Shown piece by piece: positions 23,384 to 35,341 of a stretch of DNA of 64,000 nucleotides (within the stretch, counting starts at the first letter, position 1; each line of letters begins with the position of its first letter). The stretch is from contig CM068386.1 in the NCBI GenBank assembly GCA_034770075.1, positions 87,393,265 through 87,457,264 on the forward strand, written 5' to 3'. The notes below the pieces were generated by a model that was not told the origin of the DNA, made no database searches, and worked only from the letters and a program-made list of their open reading frames with translations. The translations under genes and the position numbers were made by a program. The DNA is from Aralia elata (lineage: Eukaryota; Streptophyta; Magnoliopsida; Apiales; Araliaceae).

Positions 23384-24085
23384 TTATTTAGAGTAAAACA
23401 TTAATGTAGATGACTCTAACATTTCATTCACCTCATTTACATATTCTGTCTCATACCAAGTTTGACCAAAATGATTTAGACAGAAATTAAAAATTTTGTC
23501 TTCTCCCGTAAGTTCATTTTCAGACATTTCCTGAATCATGTTCACTTCAACAGGTTGGTTAGAAAAATCACTAGGTTGCTTTCCCACATTAAACACATTT
23601 AAGTCAATTATCATGTTCCCAAATGTCAATTTCATTAGTCCATTTTTACAATTGATTAACGCATTAGAGGTTGCTAAAAATGGTCTACCTAAAATGACAG
23701 GAATTTAACCCTTGGGATTGGCAATAGGCTGGGTTTGAAGGACAACAAAGTCAACAGGGAAGACAAAATCGCCAACCTTAATGAGTACATCCTCAACTAT
23801 TCCCTTTGGCACTTTAACGGAACGGTCAACTAGTTGGAATGTGACACTTGTCTTTTTCAAGTCCCCTAAACCCAAGGTTTGGTACACAAAAAATGGTAAA
23901 AGGTTCACACTAGCTCCTAAATCAAGCAAAACTTTTTCAATTAAGGTGTCACCTATGATGCATGAAATAGTAGGACAACCGAGGTCCTTATACTTCACAG
24001 GGACTTGGCATGACAAGATAGAACTAACATGGGCTGTTAGAAAAGCTCTCTTAGGAACATGAGTGGTTCTTTTATGTGTGCACAA
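23384..24085 (-). pseudogene. Athila protease region
   Basis: Minus-strand frame 23705-24085 contains the retropepsin-like segment GCPTISCIIGDTLIEKVLLD followed by LGASVNLLP. The family's D-T/S-G catalytic triplet is represented as DLGAS. Aspartic protease cleaves the Gag-Pol precursor. A stop at about 23703-23705 separates it from the linker 23384-23635 that leads to reverse transcriptase. Confidence 0.8.
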
Positions 24086-24171
24086 ATCTTTTAGACATTT
24101 AGCATATGAGGGAACTTGTTGAATGACATCTAAAAGGGAATATTAATTTTCACTTGTTTGGACACTTCAGG

Positions 24172-25071
24172 TTAGGCCATGATTCTAGGACATTCCTCTA
24201 TTACATGACTTGGTGAATTACACCTTAGACATAAATGTGTTGATGTTGAGACTTGGTTCATATGTGATGGTCCCCTAGTTTCTAAAACTTCGAGTCTTTT
24301 AAGTACACCAGCCAACTTAGCTTCGGTAGCAATTAAATTGTCGATTGTATGAACACCCTTAGATGAGCTAGGTTTATTGGTCTCTCGGGTGGTTTCCCAT
24401 TGCATGGTTTTTTCTGCTAAGTTTTCTAAAAACTCTCAAGCCTTTTCCTCATCATTATTCAGAAAATCCCCTTAAGACATTGACTCTAACTTTGTTTTAG
24501 TGGAATAGTCTAAACCTTCGTAGGCAATTTGGCACAATCTCCATTTCTCAATTCTATGGTGTGGGCACTGGGATTACAAATTTTTAAATCTACTAAAATA
24601 TTTCCAAAAGGACTCTTTTTCAAGTTAGCAAAATTGATGAATTGTAGTCCTAATTTTAGCAGTTTTATGATTTGAAAAATATTTTTTTAGAAATGTAACA
24701 ACAAATCCCTCCCAGGTTGATATGGAATTATTGGGCAGGTTATATAACCACTTTTTAGCATTATCTTTCAAAGCGAAAGTGATAAATCTTAGCCTAATTG
24801 ATTCATCAGACAATTGTTGAATTTTCATTAAAGTACAAACTTCCTCAAATTCCTGAATGAATAAATATGGATTTTCTAAACCAGTGAACCTAGGTAACAT
24901 ATTTATAAAATGCTGTTTAAGTTCAAAATTATTACCCGTTACTGGTGGCAGACTGATGCATGAAGGTTGGGCAGAATGGGAAGGATAAGATCGATCTCTT
25001 AAAGAAACGGTTTGTGCGACCTCTATTTTTCTTAAAGTAAGATCTTTTAAAGTGGGCTCCAAAAAAATCAA
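24172..25071 (-). pseudogene. Athila gag with CCHC zinc knuckle
   Basis: The minus-strand frame 24625-25071 carries the retrotransposon gag core (INMLPRFTGLENPYLFIQEF, then IRLRFITFALKDNAKKWLYN, WEGFVVTFLKKYF). It breaks at about 24625. Further on, 24172-24405 holds a nucleocapsid knuckle CLRCNSPSHVIEEC (C-X2-C-X4-H-X4-C). Gag forms the particle that packages element RNA. The middle third between the two frames is degraded by stops. Confidence 0.88.
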
Positions 25072-26502
25072 GTTTTTCTCACTAATCAGGATGTTTTGTC
25101 CCTAATCCACACGTTTTGCATACACTACTCAGCAACTAAATAGATAAGCACACAAAAATAAATAAAAGAAAATAATAAAAAATAATAAAAAATACTTTTA
25201 AGGTCAACCTAAATAAAATCTAGACAGCTCCTAACTGTTCCAAGTTACACCTCAAGGTCCATCAAATTCGAAATTAATGTAACAAACTGAAATTTTGTAT
25301 TATTTGAAAATATGCATTGAAGTTGAATAAATATTTTTAATCAATTTTATTGGTTTAAATTAACAAGTGGTGGAATTATTTTATTTAGATGTGTTTTAAT
25401 TAAATTTATGTTGGTTTTTTTTAACTAAACGAGTTAATTAAATTAGAAGAGTTGTTGGTAATTATAGTGCTAATATTCTAGTTTAATAATTAAATTAGAA
25501 AGGTGATGATTTATTAAATTAGAATAGTAATTTATTTGTTAAATTAATGTGTTATGTTAGTTGAATTATTTAATAAAAGTAATTGTGACATGTGACTATA
25601 TAATAAGAGAATATAAAAATAACTTAGTAGGTGATTAAATTAGTTTTACCAAACATGGCCTTGTGGCCTTTGGTTTATTAAGCTGACAAAACCTTTTATT
25701 TTTTTAACTGACAAACTAAATAATACGCATTATGTTGGGTCAGTTTTTTATTTTCATGTATAAGTTACCTTAGACTAAGAAGAAGAAAATACAGAGAGGT
25801 TGGAAGAGAAAGTTCTAGGAAAATTGAAAGGAATTGGAGGTTATGTGAATCAAGAGAGGTTCTTAGAGCAATTTTCATCATCTTCTCATCATTTACACAA
25901 GCATAAACAAGGATTTAAGGTAATAATTTAACCCTTTTGCTCTTAATCTTTTGTGTTCTTGAGTTTAGTAAAAATTAGAGTCTTAATTGATAAATTTGTG
26001 AATGATTGTTATATATATATGTTGGAAGGTATTTATAATTCGTTGTATGTAAGTTACAAATAATTTTCAGAAATTAGATTGTTATAAAACAAGTTTTAAA
26101 TGGGAAATTTGTGTTCTTGAGGAATATATATGTTATAGTGGTTTTAGAATCAAAAATTGATGATTCAATCATGTATTAATCTGCAAATTGAGAGTCGTTT
26201 ATGATATTACGTTTAAAAATGAAAACAATGCAAGTGTTGTGGATTAATTTGGTTGAAAATTGAGTAAATGGTGAGTTGTTTCATTAAATGTATGAGTTTT
26301 TGGAAAAGTAGAAAAAAATTGGTTTTAAATCCTTTGGGTTTTGTTGTTTTGTTTGTTTTAGGTTGTTAGAAATGGTATATGAATGCTTAGTAATGTGTCT
26401 AAGAGGTTTATGATAATTGGGTATGCTTGAATTGGTGTTTGATTCGTGTTTTTGGGCTTGAGAATTCTACAATTCACAAACTGCAGAATCTCGGATTCAG
26501 GT

Positions 26503-26650
26503 TTACCGCCTCGACGGTCTCATTGCACTAGGATTACTGCCCTGGCGGCATCCCCGCCCCGGCGGTCTCAATGCACTAATTTTACCGCCCCGGCGGTGTT
26601 CTCGCCCCGGTGGGCTTATTGTGAAGGAAACTCCCGCCCCGGTTGGAAAT
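26503..26650. repeat. GC-rich palindrome cluster in chromovirus 5' LTR
   Basis: At least five CCGCC..GGCGG units, for example ACCGCCCCGGCGGT (arms ACCGCC/GGCGGT), spaced 20-40 bp apart in otherwise AT-rich DNA. Confidence 0.85.
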
Positions 26651-27736
26651 GCTGAAATGACATTTTTTTCTTCTTTCTTTTTGGTCATGTTATGTTATCC
26701 TATGCATGTTTAAAGCTTAGACTAATGTATTAAATGAATACTAAGATATTGTGGTGGATGGTAAGCATATACTTGGTGAGTATAAAATATAAAGTTGATG
26801 TACCTTAACTTAACGTTAAGTTTTAGGAATTCTTAAGTGTGATATTGTTATAACTAAGCTTGTAACTTCTAAAGTGAGATTGATATTCAGAAAACAATTG
26901 AGATATTAAGATGAGGTTGGATGAGAGTGAATCTTGAAGTGTTGATGATATTATAACTAATCTTTTTATTGCTATATAAACGGAATGTGTAGGTTGTTAA
27001 ATGTACGTGATTTGTAATTAAGAAAACTACACACCAGGCGAGTTTCTTACCCTTATCTCTTTTATGTTAAATAAGTTTCTAACCCTAAACTTACTTAACG
27101 CAAGTTCTTTATCGATGTTCCTTCTTATAAGTTGTAATTGTGTTTTCCGTTGACATCATACAAAGGTAGTCGTTCTATATAACATTACCTGAAGCTTGGA
27201 TAAATTGAAACCATTGTTTTACTACTTTGGATATACAATATTTGTTCATTGTATATCGACATTGATTTCTACATTCTTAACTCTCATTGTTCAAGTTCGT
27301 TGTTGTTGATTTAAACACTTGTAGGCTAATGAACATATTGTGAATCAAACCAAACTTACTTTACTGGAATATCAAAGCTGAGATGAACAACTCTGGTTTA
27401 GGGGATCAAATACGCAATAGCGCTGAATGGTTGTGCACAATACATTATACAACAGGCTAATCACCCTGAGTATGAGATGGTTAGTCGAGTTATATTTTAT
27501 TAAACTGTTAAAGGTTATGGCAAATCTACCTGTTAACCTAGGACATGGTTTGTGGTCGTGCGACCCTCTGTATATCTTGATGTTCTATTTCATTCTATTG
27601 AGTTTTCTGATGTTTCCATTCTTGATTATTATCAACAGAGAAATTACACCATACAGATAAGTTTATTGTTGAAAACGTTCATTATTATCTTAGTGAGCAT
27701 TTGTTTTGCTCACCCTTGCATACTAAACCCTTGCAG

Positions 27737-27798
27737 CTAAAGCCGAGAGGACGGATGGGCCGTCTACTAGTAAAGGAAAAGGAAAAATGAACAAGTGA
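27737..27798 (+). other. Candidate conserved LTR mini-exon (copy 1)
   Basis: The acceptor CCCTTGCAG ends at 27736. Two bases then complete a codon, followed by 19 open codons (ending PSTSKGKGKMNK) and TGA. Length is 62 nt, the same as in three other LTR insertions. See findings for the comparison. Whether it is translated is unknown. Confidence 0.5.
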
Positions 27799-28062
27799 CG
27801 ATGATTTGCTATTACATGAAGACTTGTTTACTTTTATTTATGTGGTTGCGTAATTAAGACCTATTAGTTATTTATATTTTCGCATTTTAAAGATATAATA
27901 AAGGTTAGAAAACCTGGGACTTATTTTGAAAAGCTATGTAACCCTTTTATGGGAGATGTTTTTATCTTGGTTTGCTTTACTTAAATCCTTTTGTTTATGG
28001 TTAGATAGTGGTTATGTATGGATAGTGGTTTAAGATAACCCTGATTTGGGGGTGTCACAGGT

Positions 28063-28075
28063 TGGTATCAGAGCC
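28063..28075 (+). other. Primer-binding site of chromovirus, initiator methionine tRNA
   Basis: TGGTATCAGAGCC, a perfect match to the usual plant retroelement site, lies three bases after the LTR. Confidence 0.93.
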
Positions 28076-28283
28076 GTAGGTTTAAGAACCTTAGGTGGGA
28101 AAAACCTTAGGAATTAGCTTTTAGGAAATCGCAAAGATAGTGGTGATCAACTCCTAACGAGAATTAAGGAATGAATTAAGGAATTCATTAAAGATAAGAA
28201 AACACTCTATGTGCTTATGTGCTTAATATCCAATGAGCTCGCGAGTAGTATCGATTAAGTGATTAAAATATTTTGTTGACAGG

Positions 28284-29075
28284 ATGTCGGAGGTTGGACA
28301 AACCAGTCAGTTTAGAGTCGTGGAGATCCCAGTGCTAAGGGAGAATATCCTAGTGCCTGGGGAGGAGGAGGCCAGAGATGTTCATGTTGACAGCGCACAG
28401 TTGGTGACTGTGGTAGCACCTGGGCAGAGGCTGGAGACTGTTCTGGAGGATGAGGAAAATAAGGAGGATCCCGAGGAGCTGATGTACGAGCAAATATACG
28501 ATGAGAATATAGAACTTCGGTAATAACTCAGGGTTTTGGAGGAAGTGTCAGAGATACGCTGAGTTACTATCGAGGAGAAGGATGAAGAGATCTACGATTT
28601 AGAAGTATGTTTGGAAAATGTCGAATGAAAATTGGTTCACTCGGAGGGTCAACAGGAGCAGCTGATAGAAGAAAATGAGAGGGTGAAGACAGAGAATGTG
28701 GTAGTGAAGACTGAAAATAGAGAACTAAACACTGAGAATGGTGAACTAGAAATTGAGATCGGGCAATTGAAGATTGCGATGGAGGAGTTAAAAGAAGCTT
28801 TAAAGGAGGAAACTGCTAAGCGTATTAGGGCTAAAGATGCTCACATTAGGGTTTCTCAACGCTCGGATCGTGCTAAAGGAGAGATTCACGCAAAGAAGTT
28901 CAAGATCGATGACATGGAGTATATTTTCCACACATCGATGGATAGGGCTCAAGGCCGGGTTTACTGTTACCCAACTCAGTTAGAGGATCATCCGTGGTTT
29001 GTGGATCGTCGAACTATGGTTCGCATCATGGAGCAAGAATATGAGGAGGCTGTGCGCCGAGGATTGTCTTCTTAA
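28284..29075 (+). pseudogene. Extra coiled-coil ORF between primer-binding site and gag
   Basis: One frame runs from ATG 28284 to TAA 29073-29075, interrupted by in-frame stops at about 28521-28526 (two), 28557 and 28626. It encodes an acidic N-terminus, then a heptad-rich coiled coil (IEENERVKTENVVVKTENRE, later LKIAMEELKEALKEETAKRI) and a compact C-terminal part (CYPTQLEDHPWFVDRRTMV, then EQEYEEAVRRGLSS). The stops fit CAA-to-TAA and CGA-to-TGA decay, so the frame was once a protein of about 260 residues. It is separate from gag, which starts 300 bp later. I do not recognise a named family. A role as an accessory structural protein is inference only. Confidence 0.6.
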
Positions 29076-29374
29076 GTTGTTAGGAAATAATATTATGATA
29101 AGTGTTTTAAGTTTATGAAGTGTAAATTCCAGTTTATATTAATAATGGGATAAGACGTTAATGATGAAATTCTGAAGTTGTCTTTTTAGAAAGATGATGT
29201 AAATAGTAAAATGCTATCTTTTGAGTTTGGGAATAAATAAATAAAAGAAGTTTATTGAAAATGATACGTGTTAAGTTTCAACTTTTGAATATTTAAGTTA
29301 AGTTTTTTTTAATTAAGTCATACGTACTTAAGAAATTTAGCAATTGTTTAAAAAGTATTGTTTTAAAAAGAATT

Positions 29375-30461
29375 ATACCGCCAAGAAGAATTGGACGACC
29401 CCGTCAACAACCACCCCCTGAGGGGTCTACTAACAACAATAACAATAATCCACCCGATGCTAATCCAATGCAACAATTAGTGAACCTTTTGACAGGAGCT
29501 TTTGCGAATCAACCGCAAGCTCAAACTACGACCTTTAAGGACTTTAAGGCCATTGGTCCCCCTGAGTTTAAAGGAATGATGAATCCGATAGAAGCCCAAA
29601 CCTGGGTAATGGAAATGGAAAAAGTTTTTGATGTCGCTAGGGTTGGAAATGACCAGATGACTGCCTTTGCAACTTTCATGTTAAAGTCGGAAGCCAGACA
29701 AGACGAGAGCAGGAGAATGTGTCGTACCGTGGGATCGGTTTAAGGAGATGTTCTTTGAAATGTATTTTCTGGCTAGTTCACATAACCAGATGGAGGTTCA
29801 GTTTCTCGAACTTAAGCAAGGAACGATGACAATGCCAGAATACGCGGCGAGATTCAATGAATTAGCGAGGTTTGCGCCATACCAAGTTAATACGGATGAG
29901 AGAAAGGCTAGACGTTTTGAGCAAGGATTGAAGCCTTGACTTTACAGTAGGGTTTCTATATTTCAACTCAACATATTTTTGGCGGTGTTAGAGAAAGCAA
30001 TAATAGCTGAGGGAGGAAGTGATGCGTTGAACAAATACAATTAGGAGCAGAAAAAGAAGAGGAATGAGACTGAGAATAAGCTGAGTGGTAGCAACGGAGG
30101 AGGAAACCAGAAACGAAAATGGAACGATGGTGGTTCTATTAGAAGTCAGCAGAGTAACCAGAAGAAGAAAACCGAGGCTTGTGCAACTTGTGGTAAGAAC
30201 CACGCGGGCGTGTGTCTGAAAGGGAAGAGAGTCTGTTACAACTGTGGGCAAGAGGGCCACATTGCTTCGAACTGCACTGCTCCAAAGAAGGGTGCCTGTT
30301 TCTTATGCGGATCAAAAGACCATCTTGCTCGTGATTGTCCAAGGAAGGCTGCTAGTGCAGGAAATAGAGGCAAAGGAAACAACAGTGGAGGTGCATTAAC
30401 TATTTCTAGGCCAATTACAACAAATCGCCCGACTGCTCGCACTTTTAATATGACGGTCTAG
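29375..30461 (+). pseudogene. Chromovirus gag with zinc knuckles
   Basis: The frame starts at an ATA (29375) where the initiator ATG would be, followed by PPRRIGRPRQQPPPEG. The gag core includes FKDFKAIGPPEFKGMMNPIE and, after a frame change at about 29700-29745, MEVQFLELKQGTMTMPEYAA and ARFNELARFAPYQVNTDERK. TGA at 29937 and further stops follow. The nucleocapsid has a CATCGKNHAGVC element and two CCHC knuckles (CYNCGQEGHIASNC, CFLCGSKDHLARDC). The frame ends at TAG 30459-30461 and is open again right after it into protease. Confidence 0.9.
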
Positions 30462-31148
30462 GATGCGATTCAATCCAAGGAGGTGGTGGTAGGTATCGTA
30501 CCAGTAAATAATTTGGATGTATACGTACTTTTTGATTCGGGCGCAATATGTTCTTTCATTTCTGATGATTTTGTTGAGAAATTGAAGTTACCCCGAGAAG
30601 AGTTAGACTTTCCCTTAAACATAGAGATTGCCAATAGGGAAGTAGTACCTGTTAGGTATATATACAAAAATTGTGAGGTGGATATTCATGGTCATATGAT
30701 GACTATAGATCTTATTCCGATAAAACTTAGGGAATTTGACGTTATTTTAGGGATGGATTGGTTGTATAACTATGGGGCGATTATAGATTGCCAAAAGAAG
30801 TGTGTAAACCTTAAGACTCCATCTACGGTAGTATTTTATGGTAGTAAATCGCCGCGGCCAACGACTGGTCTGACGATTATGCAGGCCAAGAAGTTACTAA
30901 AGCAAGGATGTGTAGGGTATTTAGCTCATGTGGTAGATACTCGAAAGACCAGTGTAAAATTGGAAGAAATACCAGTGGTGAGAGGTTTTGTGGATGTTTT
31001 TTTGGATGATTTGCCGGGATTATCTCCAGATAGAGAAATTGAATTCATTATCGATTTAGTACCTAGGACTGCGCCTATATCGAAAGCTCCGTACCGAATG
31101 GCTCCGGTGGAGATGAAGGAGTTGATGGTGCAACTACAGAACTACTAG
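30462..31148 (+). pseudogene. Chromovirus aspartic protease
   Basis: Same frame as the gag end. The catalytic segment is YVLFDSGAICSFIS (D-S-G). Later EFDVILGMDWLYNYGAIIDC is the typical closing hydrophobic box. The frame is lost by a one-base deletion at about 31138, just before reverse transcriptase, and meets TAG at 31146. Confidence 0.9.
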
Positions 31149-32340
31149 ACAAGAAGTACATTCAACCGAGTGTTTCACCGTGGGGAGCGCCGATGTTATT
31201 TGTCAAGAAGAAAGATGGCTCGATGCGTCTATGCATAGATTATCGTGTATTAAACAAGGTTACAATCAAGAATAAATACCCGTTACTGAGAATTGACAAT
31301 ATGTTTGATCAACTGAAGGGTGCTACGCATTTTTCCAAGATAGACTTAAGAAGTGGTTACCATCAGCTAAAGGTGAGAAGGGAGGATGTTCCAAAGACGG
31401 CGTTCATAACTCGTTATGGTCACTACGAGTTTCTGGTAATGTCATTTGGTCTAACGAATGCACCTGCGGCATTCATGGACTTAATGAATAGGGTGTTTAA
31501 ATCATTTCTAGACAAGTTTGTGGTGGTGTTTATCGACGATATTTTGGTGTATTCTAAGTCACGAAAAGACCATGTGGAGCATCTGATGCTAACTTTGGAG
31601 GCATTACGGAAAGAGAAGCTTTATGCAAAATTTTTAAAATGTGAGTTTTGGTTGGATCGTGCTCAATTTCTTGGACATGTAATTGATAAAGATGGGATTT
31701 CGGTTGACCCGGCTAAAGTGGAAGCTATAATAAATTGGGAGCAGCCGAAGATACCGTCAGAAGTGAGGAGTTTCTTAGGTTTGGCAGGATATTATCGACG
31801 GTTTATACAAGATTTTTCTAGAATCGCCACTCTGTTGACAAATTTGACTAGGAAAGCGATTAGATTTTTTTGGATGGAGAAATGCGAGGAAAGTTTTCAA
31901 GAATTGAAGAAGAGGTTAAGTACGACACCTGTATTATCTTTGCCAGATAGTACAAGAAATTTTGTGGTTTACAGTGACGCGTCACATAAGGGCCTTGGTT
32001 GTGTGCTTATGCAGAACGACAAGGTTATTGCATACACCTCACGAAAACTGAAAGATTACGAGAAGGGGTACCCGACCATGACTTAGAATTGGCAGCGGCG
32101 GTGTTTGCTCTAAAGATATGGAGGCACTATCTTTACGGTGAAAAGTGTGAGATTTACACGGATCATAAGAGTCTCAAGTACATTTTTACACAGAAGGACC
32201 TCAACATGCGACAAAGGCGATGGTTAGAGCTGATTAAAGATTACGACTGCGAAATTCTCTATTATCCAGGAAAGGCAAAGGTCGTTGCTAATGCATTAAG
32301 CAGGAAGGGTCGAGAGAAACTTATGTTATTGACTGCTCAA
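31149..32340 (+). pseudogene. Chromovirus reverse transcriptase and RNase H
   Basis: Reverse transcriptase: MLFVKKKDGSMRLCIDYRVL, THFSKIDLRSGYHQLKV, YEFLVMSFGLTNAPAAF and the catalytic box VVVFIDDILVYSKS with both aspartates intact. RNase H: VVYSDASHKGLGCVL, then after a one-base frameshift at about 32074 LELAAAVFALKIWRHYLYG, IYTDHKSLKYIF and VVANALSRKG (the usual Asp is Asn). This is the best preserved part of the element, with only one frameshift in about 1.1 kb. Confidence 0.93.
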
Positions 32341-33480
32341 GAGGAACTTGTTAAACAAATGGAAAAATTAGAATTAGAAGTGAAGTGTCAGCATGAATCA
32401 AAGGAGAAGTTATTTCAGGTAGAGATTCGTCCGATGTTGCTGGACCGAATCAAAGAAGCTCAACTTCAGGATGCGGAGTGTGAGAAGATTAAGAAATAAG
32501 TCTCTGAGGGATAAGGTGGAAAGTTTAGTATTGATGCCGAGGGATTACTCAGATTTGAACATCGAATTTGGGTTCCATTGATACAGGATGTTAGAAGGAT
32601 GATTTTAGATAAAGCTCAAAATACACGTTACTCAGTTCACCTAGGGAGTACAAAAATGTATCAAGATCTTCGTCAACATTATTGGTAGTCAGGCTTAAAG
32701 CGTGATGTAGCAGAATGTGTTGCCAGATGTTTGACATGTCAGAAAGTGAAAGCTGAACATCAACGACCCAGTGGTTTGTTACAGCCATTAGAAATACCAG
32801 AGTGGAAGTGGGAACACATAACGATGGATTTTGTGGTAGGCTTGCTGACTACACAGAAAGGTTTTGACGCGATTTGGGTAATTGTGGACAGACTGACGAA
32901 ATCAGCGCATTTTTTACCAATCAAGATTAGATTCAACCTAGATCAGTTAGTAAAATTATACATTAAAGAAATTGTTTCAAGACACGGTGTTCCAGTGTCT
33001 ATTATGTCTGATCGAGATTCGAGATTTACGTCGAATTTTTGGAAGCATCTGCAAGAATGCTTGGGAACTCAGTTAAGAATGAGCACTGCGTATCATCCTC
33101 AAACTGATGGTCAGAGCGAAAGAACGATTCAAACCTTGGAGGATATGTTACGTGCCTGTGTCATGGATTTCAAGGAAAGTTGGGATGATCACTTACCGTT
33201 GGTCGAGTTTGCTTACAACAACAGTTACCACGCGAGTATTGGTATGCCGCCATACGAAGCATTGTATGGACGGAAATGTAGAACTCCACTATGTTGGGAC
33301 GAGGTTGGGGAAAGGCAACTGCTAGGACTAGAACTGCTACACCAAACTGCAGAGATCGTGAAAGTTATAAGAGAAGAAGTATGCCGATCAACATCGTCAG
33401 AACCGAGAATTTGTGGTGAGAAGCTTCATTTTTCTGAAAGTTTCACCCTGGAAAGGGAAAATTCGTTTTGGAAAGAAGGG
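32341..33480 (+). pseudogene. Chromovirus integrase
   Basis: Same frame as RNase H. In-frame TAA occurs at 32497 and 32512, and a TAG at 32686 stands where a Trp is usual. The zinc-binding part is HLGSTKMYQDLRQHYW ... CLTCQKVKAEHQRPSG. Catalytic core: HITMDFVVGLL (Asp), VSIMSDRDSRFTSNFW (Asp), YHPQTDGQSERTIQTLEDM (Glu). A frame change at about 33385-33413 leads to the C-terminal end. Confidence 0.92.
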
Positions 33481-33835
33481 TAAGCTTAGTCCAAGATTTA
33501 TTGGACCTTTTGAAGTACTGCGGCGAGTTGGTGAGGTGGCTTATGAAGTAGCTCTACCTCTAGAGCTGGTTCATATCCACAATGTTTTTCATGTATCTGT
33601 TTTAAGGCCTTATAAGCCAGACTATAAACATGTGATAGAATATGAACCTATACAGTTTGAGAAAGACCTAACTTATGAGGAAGTCCCAATACAGATAGTA
33701 GACAGGAAGGAATAAGTTCTCAGAAATAAAGTGATACCTTCTGTTAAGGTAATATGGAGGAACCACAACGCTGAAGAAGCTACGTGGGAACTCGAAGCTG
33801 ATATGATGAAGAATTATCCTGAGTTGTTTGTTTAG
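33413..33835 (+). pseudogene. Integrase C-terminus and chromodomain-like tail
   Basis: KGKLSPRFIGPFEVLRRVGE is the integrase GPF/Y-type module. After TAA 33713-33715 the same frame continues with VIPSVKVIWRNHNAEEATWE and LEADMMKNYPELF to TAG 33833, a chromodomain-like tail typical of Tekay chromoviruses. In that lineage the tail is thought to guide integration to heterochromatin. Confidence 0.88.
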
Positions 33836-33938
33836 TCCTAGTTCTATGATTCTGGGGACAGAATCCTTTTAAGAAGGGGAGAAAGGTGCGATCGAATTAA
33901 GTGTGTTATGCGTTGTGATTCTGAGGACATAATCCTTG

Positions 33939-33952
33939 TAAGGAGAGAAGGA
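33939..33952 (+). other. Polypurine tract of chromovirus
   Basis: The purine run AAGGAGAGAAGGA lies directly before the 3' LTR start TGTAAC at 33953. Confidence 0.75.
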
Positions 33953-35181
33953 TGTAACAAACCGGAATTTTGTATTATTTGAAAATATGCATTGAAGTTG
34001 AATAAATATTTTTAATTGATTTTATTGGTTTAAATTAACTAGTGGTGGAATTGTTTTATTTAGATGTGTTTTAATTAAATTTATGTTGGTTTTTTTTAAC
34101 TAAATGAGTTAATTAAATTAGAAGAGTTGTTGGTAATTATAGTGCTAATATTCTAGTTTAATTTAATAATTAAATTAGAAAGGTGATGATTTATTAAATT
34201 AGAATAGTAATTTATTTGTTAAATTAATGTGTTATGTTAGTTGAATTATTTAATAAAAATAAGTGTGACATGTGACTATATAATAAGAGAATATAAAAAT
34301 AACTTAGTAGGTGATTAAATTAGTTTTACCAAACATGGCCTTGTGGCCTTTGGTTTATTAAGCTGACAAAACCTTTTATTTTTTTAATTGATAAACTAAA
34401 TAATAAGCATTATGTTGGGTCAGTTTTTTATTTTCACGTATAAGTTACCTTAGACTAAGAAGAAGAAAATACAGAGAGGTTGGAAGAGAAAGTTCTAGGA
34501 AAATTGAAAGGAATTGGAGGTTTTGTGAATCAAGAGAGGTTCTTAGAGCAATTTTCATCATCTTCTCATCATTTACACAAGCATAAACAAGGATTTAAGG
34601 TAATAATTTAACCTTTTTGCTCTTAATCTTTTGTGTTTTGAGTTTAGTAAAAATTAGAGTTTTAATTGATGAATTTGTGAATGATTGTTATATATATGTT
34701 GGAAGGTATTTATAATTCGTTGTATGTAAGTTACAAACGATTTTCAGAAATTAGATTGTTATAAAACAAGTTTTAAATGGGGAATTTGTGTTCTTGAGGA
34801 ATATATATGTTATAGTGGTTTTAGAATCAAAAATTGATGATTCAATCATGTATTAATCTTCAAATTGAGAGTTGTTTATGATATTACGTTTAAAAATGAA
34901 AACAATGCAAGTGTTGTCGATTGATTTGGTTGAAAATTGAGTAAATGGTGAGTTGTTTCACTAAATGTATGAGTTTTTGGAAAAGTAGAAAAAAATTGGT
35001 TTTAAATCCTTTGGGTTTTGTTGTTTTGTTTGTTTTAGGTTGTTAGAAATGGTATATGGATGCTTAGTAATGTGTCTAAGAGGTTTATGATAATTGGGTA
35101 TGCTTGAATTGGTGTTTGATTCGTGTTTTTGGGCTTGAGAATTCTGCAGTTCACGAACTGCAGAATCTGGGATTCAGGTTT

Positions 35182-35341
35182 ACCGCCCTGGCGGTCTCAT
35201 TGCATTAGGATTACCGCCCCAGCGGCATCCCCGCCCCGGCGGCATCCCCGCCCCGGCGGTCTCATTGCACTAATTTTACCTCCCCGACGGTGTTCTCGCC
35301 CCGGCGGGCTTATTGTGAAGGAAACTCCCGCCCCGACCGGA
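35182..35341. repeat. GC-rich palindrome cluster in chromovirus 3' LTR
   Basis: Same as 26503-26650 but with an additional 17-bp unit (GGCATCCCCGCCCCGGC repeated twice), so copy number changed after insertion or differed by conversion. Confidence 0.85.

Larger units (their letters stand above)
25278..28059 (+). repeat. 5' LTR of the chromovirus
   Basis: TGTAAC...GTGTCACA. It contains a possible donor AAG|GTAATA at about 25920, a GC-rich palindrome cluster (26503-26650), a conserved AGATGAACAACYCT block (27382) and the acceptor-linked mini-ORF (27737-27798). Confidence 0.95.
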
